From Stappia sp. BW2 (lineage in GTDB: Bacteria; Pseudomonadota; Alphaproteobacteria; Rhizobiales; Stappiaceae), in NCBI RefSeq assembly GCF_008107695.1, contig NZ_VIRG01000070.1:1240001-1304000 (forward strand): DNA of 64,000 bases, written 5' to 3'. Below the pieces are notes generated by a model. That model worked only from the letters and a program-made list of their open reading frames with translations. It searched no databases and had not been told where the DNA came from. Positions within the stretch are counted from its first letter, which is position 1, and the number at the start of each line of letters is the position of its first letter. Position numbers and translations under genes: made by a program. Below, piece after piece: positions 45,181 to 54,462 of the stretch.

Positions 45181-45939
45181 ATGAGTGCAGCGATCAAGCC
45201 GCTGGTGGCCGGTAACTGGAAAATGAACGGCCTCAAGGCAAGTCAGGCTGAAGTCTACAAGATGTGCGCCGGGATCGGCGACGATCTGGCGGATTCGGTC
45301 GACGCGATGATCTGCGCACCGGCAACGCTGATTGCGGCGATTGCCGAAAAGACGGGAAGTGGCACGTTGAGCGTTGGCGGGCAGGATTGTCATACGGCCG
45401 TTTCGGGCGCCCATACAGGTGATATTTCCGCTGAAATGCTCGCGGATGCTGGTGCAAAAGCTGTCATCGTCGGACATTCCGAACGCCGGACCGATCACGG
45501 TGAAAGTGACGTCGATGTCAATGAGAAGGCCCGGGCCGCGTGGAGAGCGGGCCTTGTTGCCATTATCTGCGTTGGAGAAACGGAAGCAGAGCGCAAGGCG
45601 GGACAGGCGCTTGCGATTGTCGAGCGTCAGCTGAACGGGTCTATTCCGAACGGTGCGACGGCCGAAAATTGTGTTGTTGCCTACGAACCCGTCTGGGCGA
45701 TCGGTACCGGTCTGACCCCGACGACAAACGACGTGGAGGAAATGCACAAGGCCATGCGTGACAACCTGTCTGCAAGGTTCGGTTCAGAAGGAGATTCCAT
45801 GCGCCTTCTCTACGGCGGCTCGGTGAAACCGGCCAACGCCCGCGAATTGATGGCGGTTGCCAATGTCGATGGGGCGCTGGTCGGCGGCGCCAGTCTCAAG
45901 GCCGAGGACTTCCTTGGCATCCTCGCGGCTTACTCCTGA
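45181..45939 (+). CDS. tpiA: Triosephosphate isomerase
   Basis: The 252-residue TIM-barrel enzyme interconverts dihydroxyacetone phosphate and glyceraldehyde 3-phosphate. The N-terminal substrate Lys lies in VAGNWKMNG, the catalytic His in GHSERRTDHGE and the catalytic Glu in VVAYEPVWAIGTG. The frame is open upstream, but the ATG at 45181 gives the canonical N-terminus behind GAGGGAGAAATTG. Confidence 0.97.
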   Translation: MSAAIKPLVAGNWKMNGLKASQAEVYKMCAGIGDDLADSVDAMICAPATLIAAIAEKTGSGTLSVGGQDCHTAVSGAHTGDISAEMLADAGAKAVIVGHSERRTDHGESDVDVNEKARAAWRAGLVAIICVGETEAERKAGQALAIVERQLNGSIPNGATAENCVVAYEPVWAIGTGLTPTTNDVEEMHKAMRDNLSARFGSEGDSMRLLYGGSVKPANARELMAVANVDGALVGGASLKAEDFLGILAAYS

Positions 45940-46064
45940 CGCTACCCTTAATATTGCGCCTGGCCTTGAAGGTTCTGTGATGAAGGCGCAATTGAAGGGT
46001 GGAAAGCTGACGGCGTCTGGTGTAGAAGGCCGCAAATCTTGTATTTAATGAAGAATGGCGTTCG

Positions 46065-46448
46065 ATGGAAACCGTAGTCATCGTAATCCACTTGATGGTC
46101 GTCTTGGCCCTTGTGCTTGTTGTCCTCCTGCAGCGTTCCGAAGGTGGGGCGCTTGGCATTGGCGGCGGGGGCGGTGGTCTGATGTCCAGCCGTGGGACTG
46201 CGAATATTCTGACGCGCGCGACTGCTGTGCTGGCGGTGGCTTTCTTCGCCACGTCGCTGACGCTCAGCCTGATTGCCAAGAATCAGGACCGCCCTGGTTC
46301 GATTCTTGATGCCGTGCCGACGGCAACCCAGGGAGCGCCCGCCGCAACGGACGGTGCGACCGAAGGCGGTTCAGGCGGTGTTCTCGATTCGTTGAAACAG
46401 CTCAATCAGCAAGAACCTTCAGGACCCCAGGTCCCGGCCGCGCAATAA
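46065..46448 (+). CDS. secG: Protein translocase subunit SecG
   Basis: The 127-residue membrane protein of the SecYEG channel has two helices (about residues 2-21 and 50-70) flanking the family loop LLQRSEGGALGIGGGGGG and MSSRGTANILTRAT. The Ala/Gly/Thr-rich C-terminal tail of about 50 residues is the variable part typical of alphaproteobacterial SecG. It stands in the order tpiA-secG-pyrG and is followed by a strong terminator. Confidence 0.95.
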   Translation: METVVIVIHLMVVLALVLVVLLQRSEGGALGIGGGGGGLMSSRGTANILTRATAVLAVAFFATSLTLSLIAKNQDRPGSILDAVPTATQGAPAATDGATEGGSGGVLDSLKQLNQQEPSGPQVPAAQ

Positions 46449-46486
46449 GGCGGCCAAACGGGTCTTCGGACCCATTCACCTGACAT

Positions 46487-46519
46487 ATGCCCTGCGGCTT
46501 ATCTCGCAGGGCATTTTTA
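46487..46519 (+). terminator. Intrinsic terminator after secG
   Basis: ATGCCCTGCG (46487-46496) pairs with CGCAGGGCAT (46505-46514) around an 8-base loop, followed by TTTTT. It separates secG from pyrG. Confidence 0.9.
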
Positions 46520-46581
46520 TGTGTTGAGAACGCAACTCCCGAGTGGCCAAAGCGCCCTCGGCAAGGATATGGTATCGGTCC

Positions 46582-48210
46582 ATGGCGCGATATATTTTCA
46601 TCACTGGCGGCGTGGTCTCCTCGCTTGGAAAAGGTCTTGCTTCCGCGGCACTGGGCGCATTGCTTCAGGCACGTGGATACAAGGTTCGTCTCCGCAAACT
46701 CGATCCCTACCTGAACGTCGATCCGGGCACCATGAGCCCGTATCAGCATGGCGAATGCTTTGTCACTGACGATGGTGCGGAAACAGACCTCGATCTCGGC
46801 CACTACGAGCGGTTCACCGGTCGTCCTGCCAACCAGCAGGACAACATAACCACCGGGCGGATCTATCAGGACATTATTGCCAAGGAACGGCGAGGCGATT
46901 ATCTGGGCGGAACCGTCCAGGTCATTCCGCATGTCACCGACGCAATCAAGAATTTCGTTCTGACCGGCAACGAGGGCTACGATTTTGTCCTCGTGGAGAT
47001 CGGCGGAACGGTTGGCGATATTGAGGGGCTGCCCTTCTTCGAGGCGATCCGCCAGCTTGGCAACGATCTTCCGCGTGGCGACGTCGTCTATGTGCATCTG
47101 ACCCTGATGCCGTACATTCCAAGCGCCGGCGAAATGAAAACCAAGCCGACACAGCACTCGGTCAAGGAACTGCGGTCTATCGGTATTCAGCCGGATATCC
47201 TGATGATCCGCTGCGACCGCGCGATCCCGGAAACGGAAAAACGGAAGCTGTCGCTGTTCTGTAACGTGCGTGAAAGTGCGGTCATTCCGGCTTACGACGT
47301 CAAGTCTATCTACGACGTGCCGATTGCCTACCACAAGGAAGGCCTGGACGACGAAGTTCTGGCGGCCTTCGGCATAAAGGGCGCACCTGCGCCGGTTCTC
47401 GACCGCTGGAACGGCATATCGGAGGCGGTCGCCAATCCGGAAGGCGAAGTCAAGATCGCCATCGTCGGCAAGTACACGGTTCTCAAGGATGCCTACAAGT
47501 CATTGATCGAGGCATTGGTTCATGGCGGCATCGCGAATCGGGTCAAAGTGAACCTCGAGTGGATCGAATCGGAAACCTTCGAGAAGGAAGACCCGAGCCC
47601 TTATCTGGAAGGGGTGCACGGCATTCTGGTTCCCGGTGGTTTCGGGGAACGTGGGGCAGAGGGCAAGATTGCAGCCGCAAACTTCGCGCGCACCCGCAAG
47701 ATCCCTTATTTCGGCATTTGTTTCGGCATGCAGATGGCTGTTCTGGAAGCTGCCCGTAATCTCGCCGGTATTTCGGATGCCAATTCCACCGAGTTCGGTC
47801 CCGCGAAGGAACCTGTTGTTGGCCTGATGACCGAGTGGACGAAGGGCAACAACAAGGAAGTGCGCGATGCAGAGGGCGATCTGGGCGGAACAATGCGCCT
47901 TGGGGCCTATCCGGCAGCTCTCAAAACTGGGTCGCGGATCGCTGAAATCTACGGCACGACAAGCATTTCGGAACGTCATCGTCACCGTTACGAAGTCAAT
48001 ATCGGCTATCGCGACAAACTCGAGAAATGCGGCCTGATTTTCGCCGGTACATCTCCTGACGGTGTTCTTCCGGAAACAGTCGAAATTGCTGATCACCCCT
48101 GGTTCGTCGGCGTTCAGTACCATCCGGAACTGAAGTCCCGTCCCTTTGATCCACATCCGTTGTTCGCTTCCTTCATCAGCGCGGCAGTCCATCAGGGCCG
48201 CCTGGTCTAA
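46582..48210 (+). CDS. pyrG: CTP synthase
   Basis: The 542-residue amidotransferase makes CTP from UTP, ATP and glutamine. The N-terminal synthase domain starts YIFITGGVVSSLGKG (P-loop). The C-terminal glutaminase domain has the nucleophile Cys in YFGICFGMQMAV, with the His-x-Glu of the triad in VQYHPELKSRP. The ATG at 46582 gives the canonical start; the frame is open 13 codons further upstream. It stands 63 bp after the secG terminator. Confidence 0.97.
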   Translation: MARYIFITGGVVSSLGKGLASAALGALLQARGYKVRLRKLDPYLNVDPGTMSPYQHGECFVTDDGAETDLDLGHYERFTGRPANQQDNITTGRIYQDIIAKERRGDYLGGTVQVIPHVTDAIKNFVLTGNEGYDFVLVEIGGTVGDIEGLPFFEAIRQLGNDLPRGDVVYVHLTLMPYIPSAGEMKTKPTQHSVKELRSIGIQPDILMIRCDRAIPETEKRKLSLFCNVRESAVIPAYDVKSIYDVPIAYHKEGLDDEVLAAFGIKGAPAPVLDRWNGISEAVANPEGEVKIAIVGKYTVLKDAYKSLIEALVHGGIANRVKVNLEWIESETFEKEDPSPYLEGVHGILVPGGFGERGAEGKIAAANFARTRKIPYFGICFGMQMAVLEAARNLAGISDANSTEFGPAKEPVVGLMTEWTKGNNKEVRDAEGDLGGTMRLGAYPAALKTGSRIAEIYGTTSISERHRHRYEVNIGYRDKLEKCGLIFAGTSPDGVLPETVEIADHPWFVGVQYHPELKSRPFDPHPLFASFISAAVHQGRLV

Positions 48211-48237
48211 TCAGCCTGAGTGGGAAGGGGAGGAAAC

Positions 48238-49059
48238 ATGGTTCGCGGGCTCGATCATATCGTTGTTGCGGTCAAGGATCTGGAGTCCGCGGGCCAAGCC
48301 TGGAGCGAACTCGGTTTCACGGTTACGCCCGAAAATCGGCATTCCTGGGGAACGGCCAATCGCTTGGTGCAGCTCGATGGTTTCTTCGTCGAATTGCTGA
48401 GCGTCGCTGATCGGGATCTCATATTCGAAGCCTCCGAAAATGTGTTTTCGTTTGGAGCCTTCAATCGCGACTTTCTGGTCAGCCGGGAAGGGGCCAGCAT
48501 GCTGGTTCTGGAGAGTGCCGATCCGCAGAAGGACAGGGACGATTTCCGTAAAGCGGGACTGAAACTCTACGAACCGTTTTCCTTCGAGCGTACTGCCAAT
48601 CTGTCGGATGGCAGCGAGGCACAGGTTGCCTTCGATCTGACATTCGTCAGTGATCCGCTTGCCCCTGAGATCGGCTATTTCACTTGCTGCAACAGGTTTC
48701 CGGAGAACTTCTGGAAGGACTCCTTTCAAAACCACGCCAATGGTGCGTCAACGGTCAAGGCGGTTTATCTCGTCGCAGGTGACCCGTCTGACCATCACGC
48801 GTTTCTGGGTGGTTTTACAGGTCAGCGAGAAATGCGCGCGACCAGTCTCGGTCTGGAGCTGAACACAGCTCGCGGTACGATTTCTGTCCTGACGCAATCA
48901 GCCTATGCGTCGCTGGTTGGAGCCGAAGAAGCTGGTCAGATTGCCGGGCCTCTGCCGCAAATTGCGGCTCTCGAAATCGGCTGCAGGGGACTGGCTGAGC
49001 GAAAAACAGTTCCGGCGAACAAGCTGAACGGACTGACATTGATCCTGTCTCCTCAATAA
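48238..49059 (+). CDS. VOC-family (glyoxalase-like) protein
   Basis: The 273-residue protein starts GLDHIVVAVKDLESAGQAW, the opening strand-helix unit of vicinal-oxygen-chelate proteins of the Glyoxalase-like (PF13468-type) group. A possible metal-binding set is His in LDHIVV and Glu in FVELLSV. These proteins bind metal and act on small ligands, but no specific reaction can be assigned. A strong ribosome site (GGGGAGGAAAC) precedes it, 27 bp after pyrG. Confidence 0.8.
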   Translation: MVRGLDHIVVAVKDLESAGQAWSELGFTVTPENRHSWGTANRLVQLDGFFVELLSVADRDLIFEASENVFSFGAFNRDFLVSREGASMLVLESADPQKDRDDFRKAGLKLYEPFSFERTANLSDGSEAQVAFDLTFVSDPLAPEIGYFTCCNRFPENFWKDSFQNHANGASTVKAVYLVAGDPSDHHAFLGGFTGQREMRATSLGLELNTARGTISVLTQSAYASLVGAEEAGQIAGPLPQIAALEIGCRGLAERKTVPANKLNGLTLILSPQ

Positions 49060-49345
49060 TCTCCGACTAAAGCGCTGTTTTAGGTGTCATGAACGTGTGT
49101 CGCCTTTTGACCTGGGACGCCTCGACGTCCTGCCACATCCCGAAAATCACCAAGTCCTAGATTTGAAGTTTGCCGCTCCTGGCTCTCCAGGCGGGCGATA
49201 CAGGGCTGACTTTGAAAACGTTAAGGAATTAATCCCCTGAGACCACACGGTTCGGGCACTATTCTCTTGTTGAATCAACCAGTCCTTTTATAGTGATCCT
49301 CATATTTAGCGCCTTGGCCTGGTGGTCGGACTGCGGAGTTCACGA

Positions 49346-50506
49346 ATGACTTTTTTGCCTTTTGCCTCTATCCCTCGCACGCTTGCACTGGTTGCGGCCA
49401 CTTCGGTGCTGCTGGTCGGCTGCTCTGACGACAAGCAAAAGGCGGCACCAGCTGCGCCGCCACCATCGGTAAGCGTTGCCAAGATCGAGTCTCAGAGTAT
49501 TCGTCAAAGTGCGCGCTTCGTCGGTCAGGTTGCCGCCATCGACAAGGTCGATCTGATGGCCCGTGTCAAAGGGTTCCTGGAAAAGAAGGCCGTTCCCGAC
49601 GGCTCCGTCGTCAAGAAAGACGACCTCTTGTTCACCATTGAAAAAGCCCAGTACCAGGCGGCTTTGACAAAGGCGCAGGCTGATCTTGCGAGTGCAAAGG
49701 CTGACGCCGCTTTGAAGTCGGCCGACGAAAAGCGGGACAGAGACCTGAGAGACAAGGGGCACCTGTCCGAGGCGGCCTATGAAGCGACTCTTGCTCAGAA
49801 ACAGCAGGCAGAAGCGTCAGTGGAAGCAGCGCAGTCGTCTCTTCAGGAGGCACAACTCAATCTCAGTTACACAGACATTTCAGCACCTTTCGACGGGCAG
49901 CTCGGCAAGACCACCTATAGCGTCGGTGAGGTTGTCGGGCCAGGGACCGGGTCTCTTGGAAGCCTCATCAGCCTGGCTCCCGTTTACGTTAATTTCTCCG
50001 TCAGCGAGGCGCAGTATCTGAACGCGGTCAAGACCCACGGCATCAATCCGGCCGATATTACACCGGAGGAATCTCCAGACCTCAAGTTGGTGCTGCCAAA
50101 TGGCCAAGACTACGACGAAAAAGGAAAGATCGTTTTCATTGACAACCAGGTCGACACGGCCACGGGAACGATTTCGTTCCGTGGCCAGTTCGCCAACAAG
50201 GACATCCGCCTGATTTCCGGTACCTATGTCACCGTGGTCCTCGAAGCCCCCAAGACAGAAACAGCACTTGTTGTTCCGCAAGCTGCAATTCAGCGGGATC
50301 AGGAAGGCGCGTTCGCGCTCGCTATTACAGCGGACAAGAAAGTCGAGCAGCGCTATGTGACACTGGGTCAGCAGGAAGGGGCAAAATTCGTCGTCACCAA
50401 GGGCCTGAAAGAAGGCGACGAGGTCATCGTCGAAGGCTTGCAGAAAGTGCGCCCCGGTGTCGTCGTCAACCCGGTTCTTGCTTCCAAGCCGGCGGAGAAA
50501 AGCTAA
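49346..50506 (+). CDS. RND efflux periplasmic adaptor lipoprotein (AcrA/MexA-like)
   Basis: The 386-residue membrane-fusion protein has a signal peptide ending in the lipobox LLVGC at about residues 22-26, so it is anchored to the inner membrane by lipid. A lipoyl-like motif (FVGQVAAIDKVDLMARVKGFLEK) and a long alpha-helical hairpin (about 85-160, Ala/Lys/Gln-rich) are followed by the beta-barrel and membrane-proximal domains. It links the RND pump to an outer-membrane channel, which is not encoded here. The ATG at 49346 was preferred to an upstream GTG. It ends directly before the pump gene. Confidence 0.92.
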   Translation: MTFLPFASIPRTLALVAATSVLLVGCSDDKQKAAPAAPPPSVSVAKIESQSIRQSARFVGQVAAIDKVDLMARVKGFLEKKAVPDGSVVKKDDLLFTIEKAQYQAALTKAQADLASAKADAALKSADEKRDRDLRDKGHLSEAAYEATLAQKQQAEASVEAAQSSLQEAQLNLSYTDISAPFDGQLGKTTYSVGEVVGPGTGSLGSLISLAPVYVNFSVSEAQYLNAVKTHGINPADITPEESPDLKLVLPNGQDYDEKGKIVFIDNQVDTATGTISFRGQFANKDIRLISGTYVTVVLEAPKTETALVVPQAAIQRDQEGAFALAITADKKVEQRYVTLGQQEGAKFVVTKGLKEGDEVIVEGLQKVRPGVVVNPVLASKPAEKS

Positions 50507-53500
50507 ATGTTTTCACGCTTTTTTATCTACCGGCCGAAATTCGCGCTGGTCATTTCCATTGTGATCACGATTGCCGGTGTGCTCGGCTATCTATCGCTTC
50601 CAGTTGAACAGTTTCCGAATATCACGCCGCCGGTCGTCAATGTTGCCGCGACGTATACCGGCGCAAACGCCGAAGTGCTGGAAGAAACCGTAGCCGCCCC
50701 CATCGAGGGGCAGGTGAACGGCGTTGACGATATGATCTATATGCAGTCGACGAGTAACGACAGCGGCAACTATTCTCTCAATGTCACTTTCGCGGTCGGA
50801 ACAGATCCGGACATTGCGACGGTCAACACCCAGAACAGGGTCAGTCAGGCCAACAGCCAGCTGCCAAGTGACGTGACCAACAATGGCGTGACAGTGCAGA
50901 AAGCCAGCACGAACATGCTGCTGGTGATTACGTTGTATTCGCCGAAAGGCAGTTTCGATCCGGTTTTCCTGTCAAACTACGCTTCGATCAATCTGAAGGA
51001 CGCGCTTGCCCGCGTGCCAGGTGTCGGTCGTGCAGACGTGATGACCGATTTTTCTTATGGCATGCGTATCTGGCTCGATCCGGACAGGCTCGCCAGCCTT
51101 GGCCTGACGCCTACCGATTTCATTACAGCCGTACGCGACCAGAATATTCAGGTGGCTGCCGGTCAGATCGGTTCGCCTCCGGTGCCGGACGGGCAGCAGT
51201 TTCAATACACCATCAAGGCAAAGGGGCGGTTGTCGTCGCCGGAAGAGTTCGAACAGATCGTGCTGCGGACGGGAGCTGATGGTGCCGTCGTAACGATTGG
51301 TGACGTAGCCCGGGTGGAACTCGGCGCTCAGGTCTACAATGCCTCGGGCGAATTCAACAGCAAGCCGGCCACTGTTCTGGCAATCTATCAGGCCCCTGGC
51401 GCAAACGCGCTGCAGGTATCGCAAGACGTGCTCGCGCGTCTTGACGAACTGGCCAAGAACTTTCCGCCGGACATGGAATACGGTGTTCCCTTCAACACCA
51501 CGGATTTCGTTCAGGCCTCGCTCAACGACGTTATTACCACCCTGTTCCTGACCTTCCTTCTGGTGGTCTCGGTGGTGTTCATTTTCCTCGGGAACTGGCG
51601 GGCCACGATTATCCCGACTGTTGCAATTCCGGTGTCGTTGATCGGTACGTTTGCCGTGTTGCTGGCCCTCGGCATGACGCTCAATACGATTTCGCTATTC
51701 GCGCTCGTGCTGGCCATCGGTATCGTTGTGGATGATGCGATCGTCGTCGTGGAAAACGTGGAACGCATCATTTCCGATGAAGGTTTGCCACCGAAGGAAG
51801 CCACCACAAAGGCGATGGAACAGATCACCAGTCCGGTGATCGCCACCACGCTTGTGCTTCTGGCTGTGTTCGTCCCGACCATCTTCATGCCCGGCATTAC
51901 CGGACGTCTCTATTCGCAGTTCGCAGTGACGATCTCGGTCTCGGTGCTTATTTCCTCGATCAATGCGCTGACGTTGTCGCCGGCGCTTTGTGGTCTGATC
52001 CTCAAGGCTCGCTCGGGACCCCCGCGTGGCATCATGGGGCTTTTCGACCGTGGGATCACCTCGGTCCGCAATGGCTATACCTCTGTCATTCGCCGTCTCG
52101 TCCGCTTCGCCATCATCGGTTTGGCGGTCGTTGCCGGTGCGGTTGCTCTGATCGTGACGCTTGGTGGATCTCTGCCGCAAGGCTTTCTGCCTTCGGAAGA
52201 TCAGGGGTACCTGATGGTCGACGTACAGCTTCCCGACGGAGCCTCGCTGCAGCGGACCGAGACCGTCACCAAGCAGGTGGTTGAACTGGCTTCAAAAACC
52301 GCAGGTGTCGAAGACATCGTCATCGTCAACGGCTACTCGATCCTGAATGGCGCAACGTCTTCGAATGCGGCTCTGGTGATTGCCACCATGAAGAACTGGG
52401 AGGATCGTCAGGCGCCCGATCTGCGTATCAACGCGATTCTTGCAAAGTTCTGGGCGGAATTCTCGACCATTCCCGGCGCAAATATCATCGCCTTCAACCC
52501 TCCGCCAATTCCGGGTCTGGGTACGACTGGCGGGGTTCAGGCGATGCTGCAGCAGACCGGAGGCGGTACGCCGCAAGATCTGGCATCGGCACTGGGCTCG
52601 ATGATCTATTCTGCCAATCAGAGCCCTGAGGTGGGCCGGGCCTATTCAACCTTCCGGGCCAATGTGCCGCAGGTGTTTGTCGATCTCGATCGAGAAAAAG
52701 CCAAGACGCTTGGCATCAACGTTTCTGATGTTTTCACAACGTTGCAAGCCTATCTTGGGTCTTACTACATCAACGACTTCAACATCTTCGGCCGTGTTTA
52801 CAAGGTCATGATCCAGGCCGAGGGCAAGTTCCGCGATCGGGTGGAGGATATCGGGGCGCTGTATGTACGGGCGAGCGACGGCACCATGGTGCCCATGCGA
52901 AGTATTCTGACCACGCAGAACGTGCTCGGTCCGCAGATCCTGACCCGGTACAACATGTTCAGAGCGGCAGCTGTGATGGCTGATCCGGCACCCGGCGCAT
53001 CGACCGGTGTGGTGATCAACGAAATCAACGCCGCCGGCGCTCAGGCGCTTCCGTCCGGCTATGCGCTCGAATGGACGGGAACAGCCTTGCAGCAGTTGGG
53101 ATCAGGCCAGATTGTTCTGTTGATCCTGCTCCTGTCGATCTTGTTTACTTATCTGTTTCTGGTTGCCCAGTACGAAAGCTGGACAATGCCCATCGCGATT
53201 TTGATGTCGGTTTCCTTTGCGATCCTCGGAGCGCTTGTGGCGGTGTTCGTGACTGGAGGGGACGTCAATCTCTACACGCAGATTGGAATGATCATGCTGG
53301 TCGGGATGGGGGCGAAGAACGCCATTCTGATCGTGGAATTCGCGATAGAACAAAGGGCAGATGGCAAGAGTATCAAGGACGCGGCCGTGGAAGCGGCTCA
53401 TCTCAGGTTCAGGGCGGTGATGATGACCGCGTTGTCGTTCCTGCTGGGGGTTGTCCCACTCATGACAGCCTCAAGCGCTGGTGCCGCCAGTCAGAAAGCC

Positions 53501-53662
53501 ATCGGCTTCGCAGTGTTCGGAGGAATGCTGTTTGCAACGTGCATCGGCATTCTGATGATCCCGATTTTGTACGTGAACTTGCAGACCATGCGTGAAACCG
53601 TCAAAGGCTGGTTTGGCGGGAAGGAAAAAGGGCAGACGGCAGAGGAGCCTGCGGCTTCCTGA
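50507..53662 (+). CDS. RND multidrug efflux pump, HAE1/AcrB-like
   Basis: The 1051-residue inner-membrane antiporter expels hydrophobic or amphipathic compounds using the proton gradient. Features are the first helix FALVISIVITIAGVLGYLSLP, the large periplasmic loops, and the proton-relay aspartates D409-D410 in IGIVVDDAIVVVENVERI. In the C-terminal half GMIMLVGMGAKNAILIVEFA is the matching motif. It starts at the base after the adaptor stop. No TetR or MarR-type regulator is adjacent. A terminator follows. Confidence 0.95.
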   Translation: MFSRFFIYRPKFALVISIVITIAGVLGYLSLPVEQFPNITPPVVNVAATYTGANAEVLEETVAAPIEGQVNGVDDMIYMQSTSNDSGNYSLNVTFAVGTDPDIATVNTQNRVSQANSQLPSDVTNNGVTVQKASTNMLLVITLYSPKGSFDPVFLSNYASINLKDALARVPGVGRADVMTDFSYGMRIWLDPDRLASLGLTPTDFITAVRDQNIQVAAGQIGSPPVPDGQQFQYTIKAKGRLSSPEEFEQIVLRTGADGAVVTIGDVARVELGAQVYNASGEFNSKPATVLAIYQAPGANALQVSQDVLARLDELAKNFPPDMEYGVPFNTTDFVQASLNDVITTLFLTFLLVVSVVFIFLGNWRATIIPTVAIPVSLIGTFAVLLALGMTLNTISLFALVLAIGIVVDDAIVVVENVERIISDEGLPPKEATTKAMEQITSPVIATTLVLLAVFVPTIFMPGITGRLYSQFAVTISVSVLISSINALTLSPALCGLILKARSGPPRGIMGLFDRGITSVRNGYTSVIRRLVRFAIIGLAVVAGAVALIVTLGGSLPQGFLPSEDQGYLMVDVQLPDGASLQRTETVTKQVVELASKTAGVEDIVIVNGYSILNGATSSNAALVIATMKNWEDRQAPDLRINAILAKFWAEFSTIPGANIIAFNPPPIPGLGTTGGVQAMLQQTGGGTPQDLASALGSMIYSANQSPEVGRAYSTFRANVPQVFVDLDREKAKTLGINVSDVFTTLQAYLGSYYINDFNIFGRVYKVMIQAEGKFRDRVEDIGALYVRASDGTMVPMRSILTTQNVLGPQILTRYNMFRAAAVMADPAPGASTGVVINEINAAGAQALPSGYALEWTGTALQQLGSGQIVLLILLLSILFTYLFLVAQYESWTMPIAILMSVSFAILGALVAVFVTGGDVNLYTQIGMIMLVGMGAKNAILIVEFAIEQRADGKSIKDAAVEAAHLRFRAVMMTALSFLLGVVPLMTASSAGAASQKAIGFAVFGGMLFATCIGILMIPILYVNLQTMRETVKGWFGGKEKGQTAEEPAAS

Positions 53663-53727
53663 TTGTAAAATAATTTCAGTTCGCAATCCTATTTGCGTTG
53701 TTTGAAAGTGACGTAAAGTAATCAAGG

Positions 53728-53758
53728 CCGGGCGATCCATAGGGATTGCCCGGTTTTT
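53728..53758 (+). terminator. Intrinsic terminator after the RND pump gene
   Basis: CCGGGC-G-ATCC pairs with GGAT-T-GCCCGG (53728-53738 and 53743-53753, one G-T wobble), loop ATAG, followed by five T. It is the last clear backbone feature before the integrated element. Confidence 0.88.
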
Positions 53759-53901
53759 CGTTTTGAGAGCAAATTGGGTAAAGCTTGGAATCTAGAGCGA
53801 TCCAAGCCAGGCAATGTAAAAAAGATCTAGCCGCACGCTGGTTCAGCACAACGGCAGATGTTGCAAGCTTAAAAATTTTTGGGATAAGACCTTGGAAATA
53901 T

Positions 53902-53946
53902 TGGTGAGCCGACAGGGGTTCGAACCCTGGACCTACTGATTAAAAG
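53902..53946 (-). other. Attachment site: 3' half of a tRNA-Lys(UUU) gene
   Basis: On the minus strand the 45 bp begin with the anticodon loop CTTTTAA, then TCAGT (anticodon stem), AGGTC (variable), CAGGG-TTCGAAC-CCCTG (T-arm), TCGGCTC (acceptor strand), A, and end in CCA. Upstream sequence (ending TTCCCT) cannot form the 5' half. This is the displaced 3' end left when a tyrosine-recombinase element integrates in a tRNA anticodon loop. Orientation predicts the whole tRNA gene at the far right end. Confidence 0.85.
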
Positions 53947-54109
53947 AGGGAAGTCACCTAAGGTTTTTCAGTTTCTTACAGGAAGTGGCTTCCCGAAAAA
54001 CTTCAAAATCTCACGCGGCTTATCCGGGTTTCCGGAGGTTGTCAAAACCGCCCACTTGTTCTTATTTTGTTCTCGTGTATTTTGCACCCGGGTTCACCGG
54101 GGTTTCAAT
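53947..54109. other. Non-coding left arm of the integrated element
   Basis: Nothing coding is seen between the att site and the first gene. Together with 53759-53901 this makes the longest gap around the boundary. Integrase arm-type binding sites would be expected here, but no clear direct repeats were found by eye. Confidence 0.4.
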
Positions 54110-54421
54110 GTGACGGTCACGCGATTTTTGAGCCAGCACTATCTCTTGCGCGAGGCGGCCAAGGACGGCGTCGTGCTGCAGGTCACGTGCCAGTGCTGCT
54201 GGAAGCGGGCGAACTACCTGGCGACGGATCTCGCACGTTTGCTCGGTGGCGATCGGCCGGTGGTCTGGCCGCCGTTTGACTGCAGCGGTTGCGGGAACGA
54301 TCGGTATGTGAAGGTGAAGGTTCATCATCCGGAGCCTGGCGATTACGGATCGATGCGGATCCGCCGACCAGGTCCGGTCAAAATGATCCAGACCTGGCAG
54401 GTGGTCAGTTTGGGAGACTGA
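54110..54421 (+). CDS. Small zinc-ribbon-like protein
   Basis: About 103 residues from a GTG at 54110. Two cysteine pairs, CQCC and CSGCG, are spaced about 36 residues apart as in a zinc ribbon (VTCQCCWKRANYLATDLARL ... FDCSGCGNDRY). Similar short zinc-ribbon proteins of unknown role are common in alphaproteobacterial genomes. An alternative start at 54056 would add 18 Cys- and Arg-containing residues with no ribosome site. It is the first gene of the element and, unlike its right neighbour, has backbone-like GC content. Confidence 0.55.
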   Translation: MTVTRFLSQHYLLREAAKDGVVLQVTCQCCWKRANYLATDLARLLGGDRPVVWPPFDCSGCGNDRYVKVKVHHPEPGDYGSMRIRRPGPVKMIQTWQVVSLGD

Positions 54422-54462
54422 CGCTAAAGTCTCCAAAATCAATATTTGATGGAGTTATTTAG

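Noticed and set aside
53902..53946. Functional tRNA-Lys gene
   Set aside because: Only the 3' half is present; upstream sequence cannot make the D-arm, acceptor 5' strand or anticodon stem.
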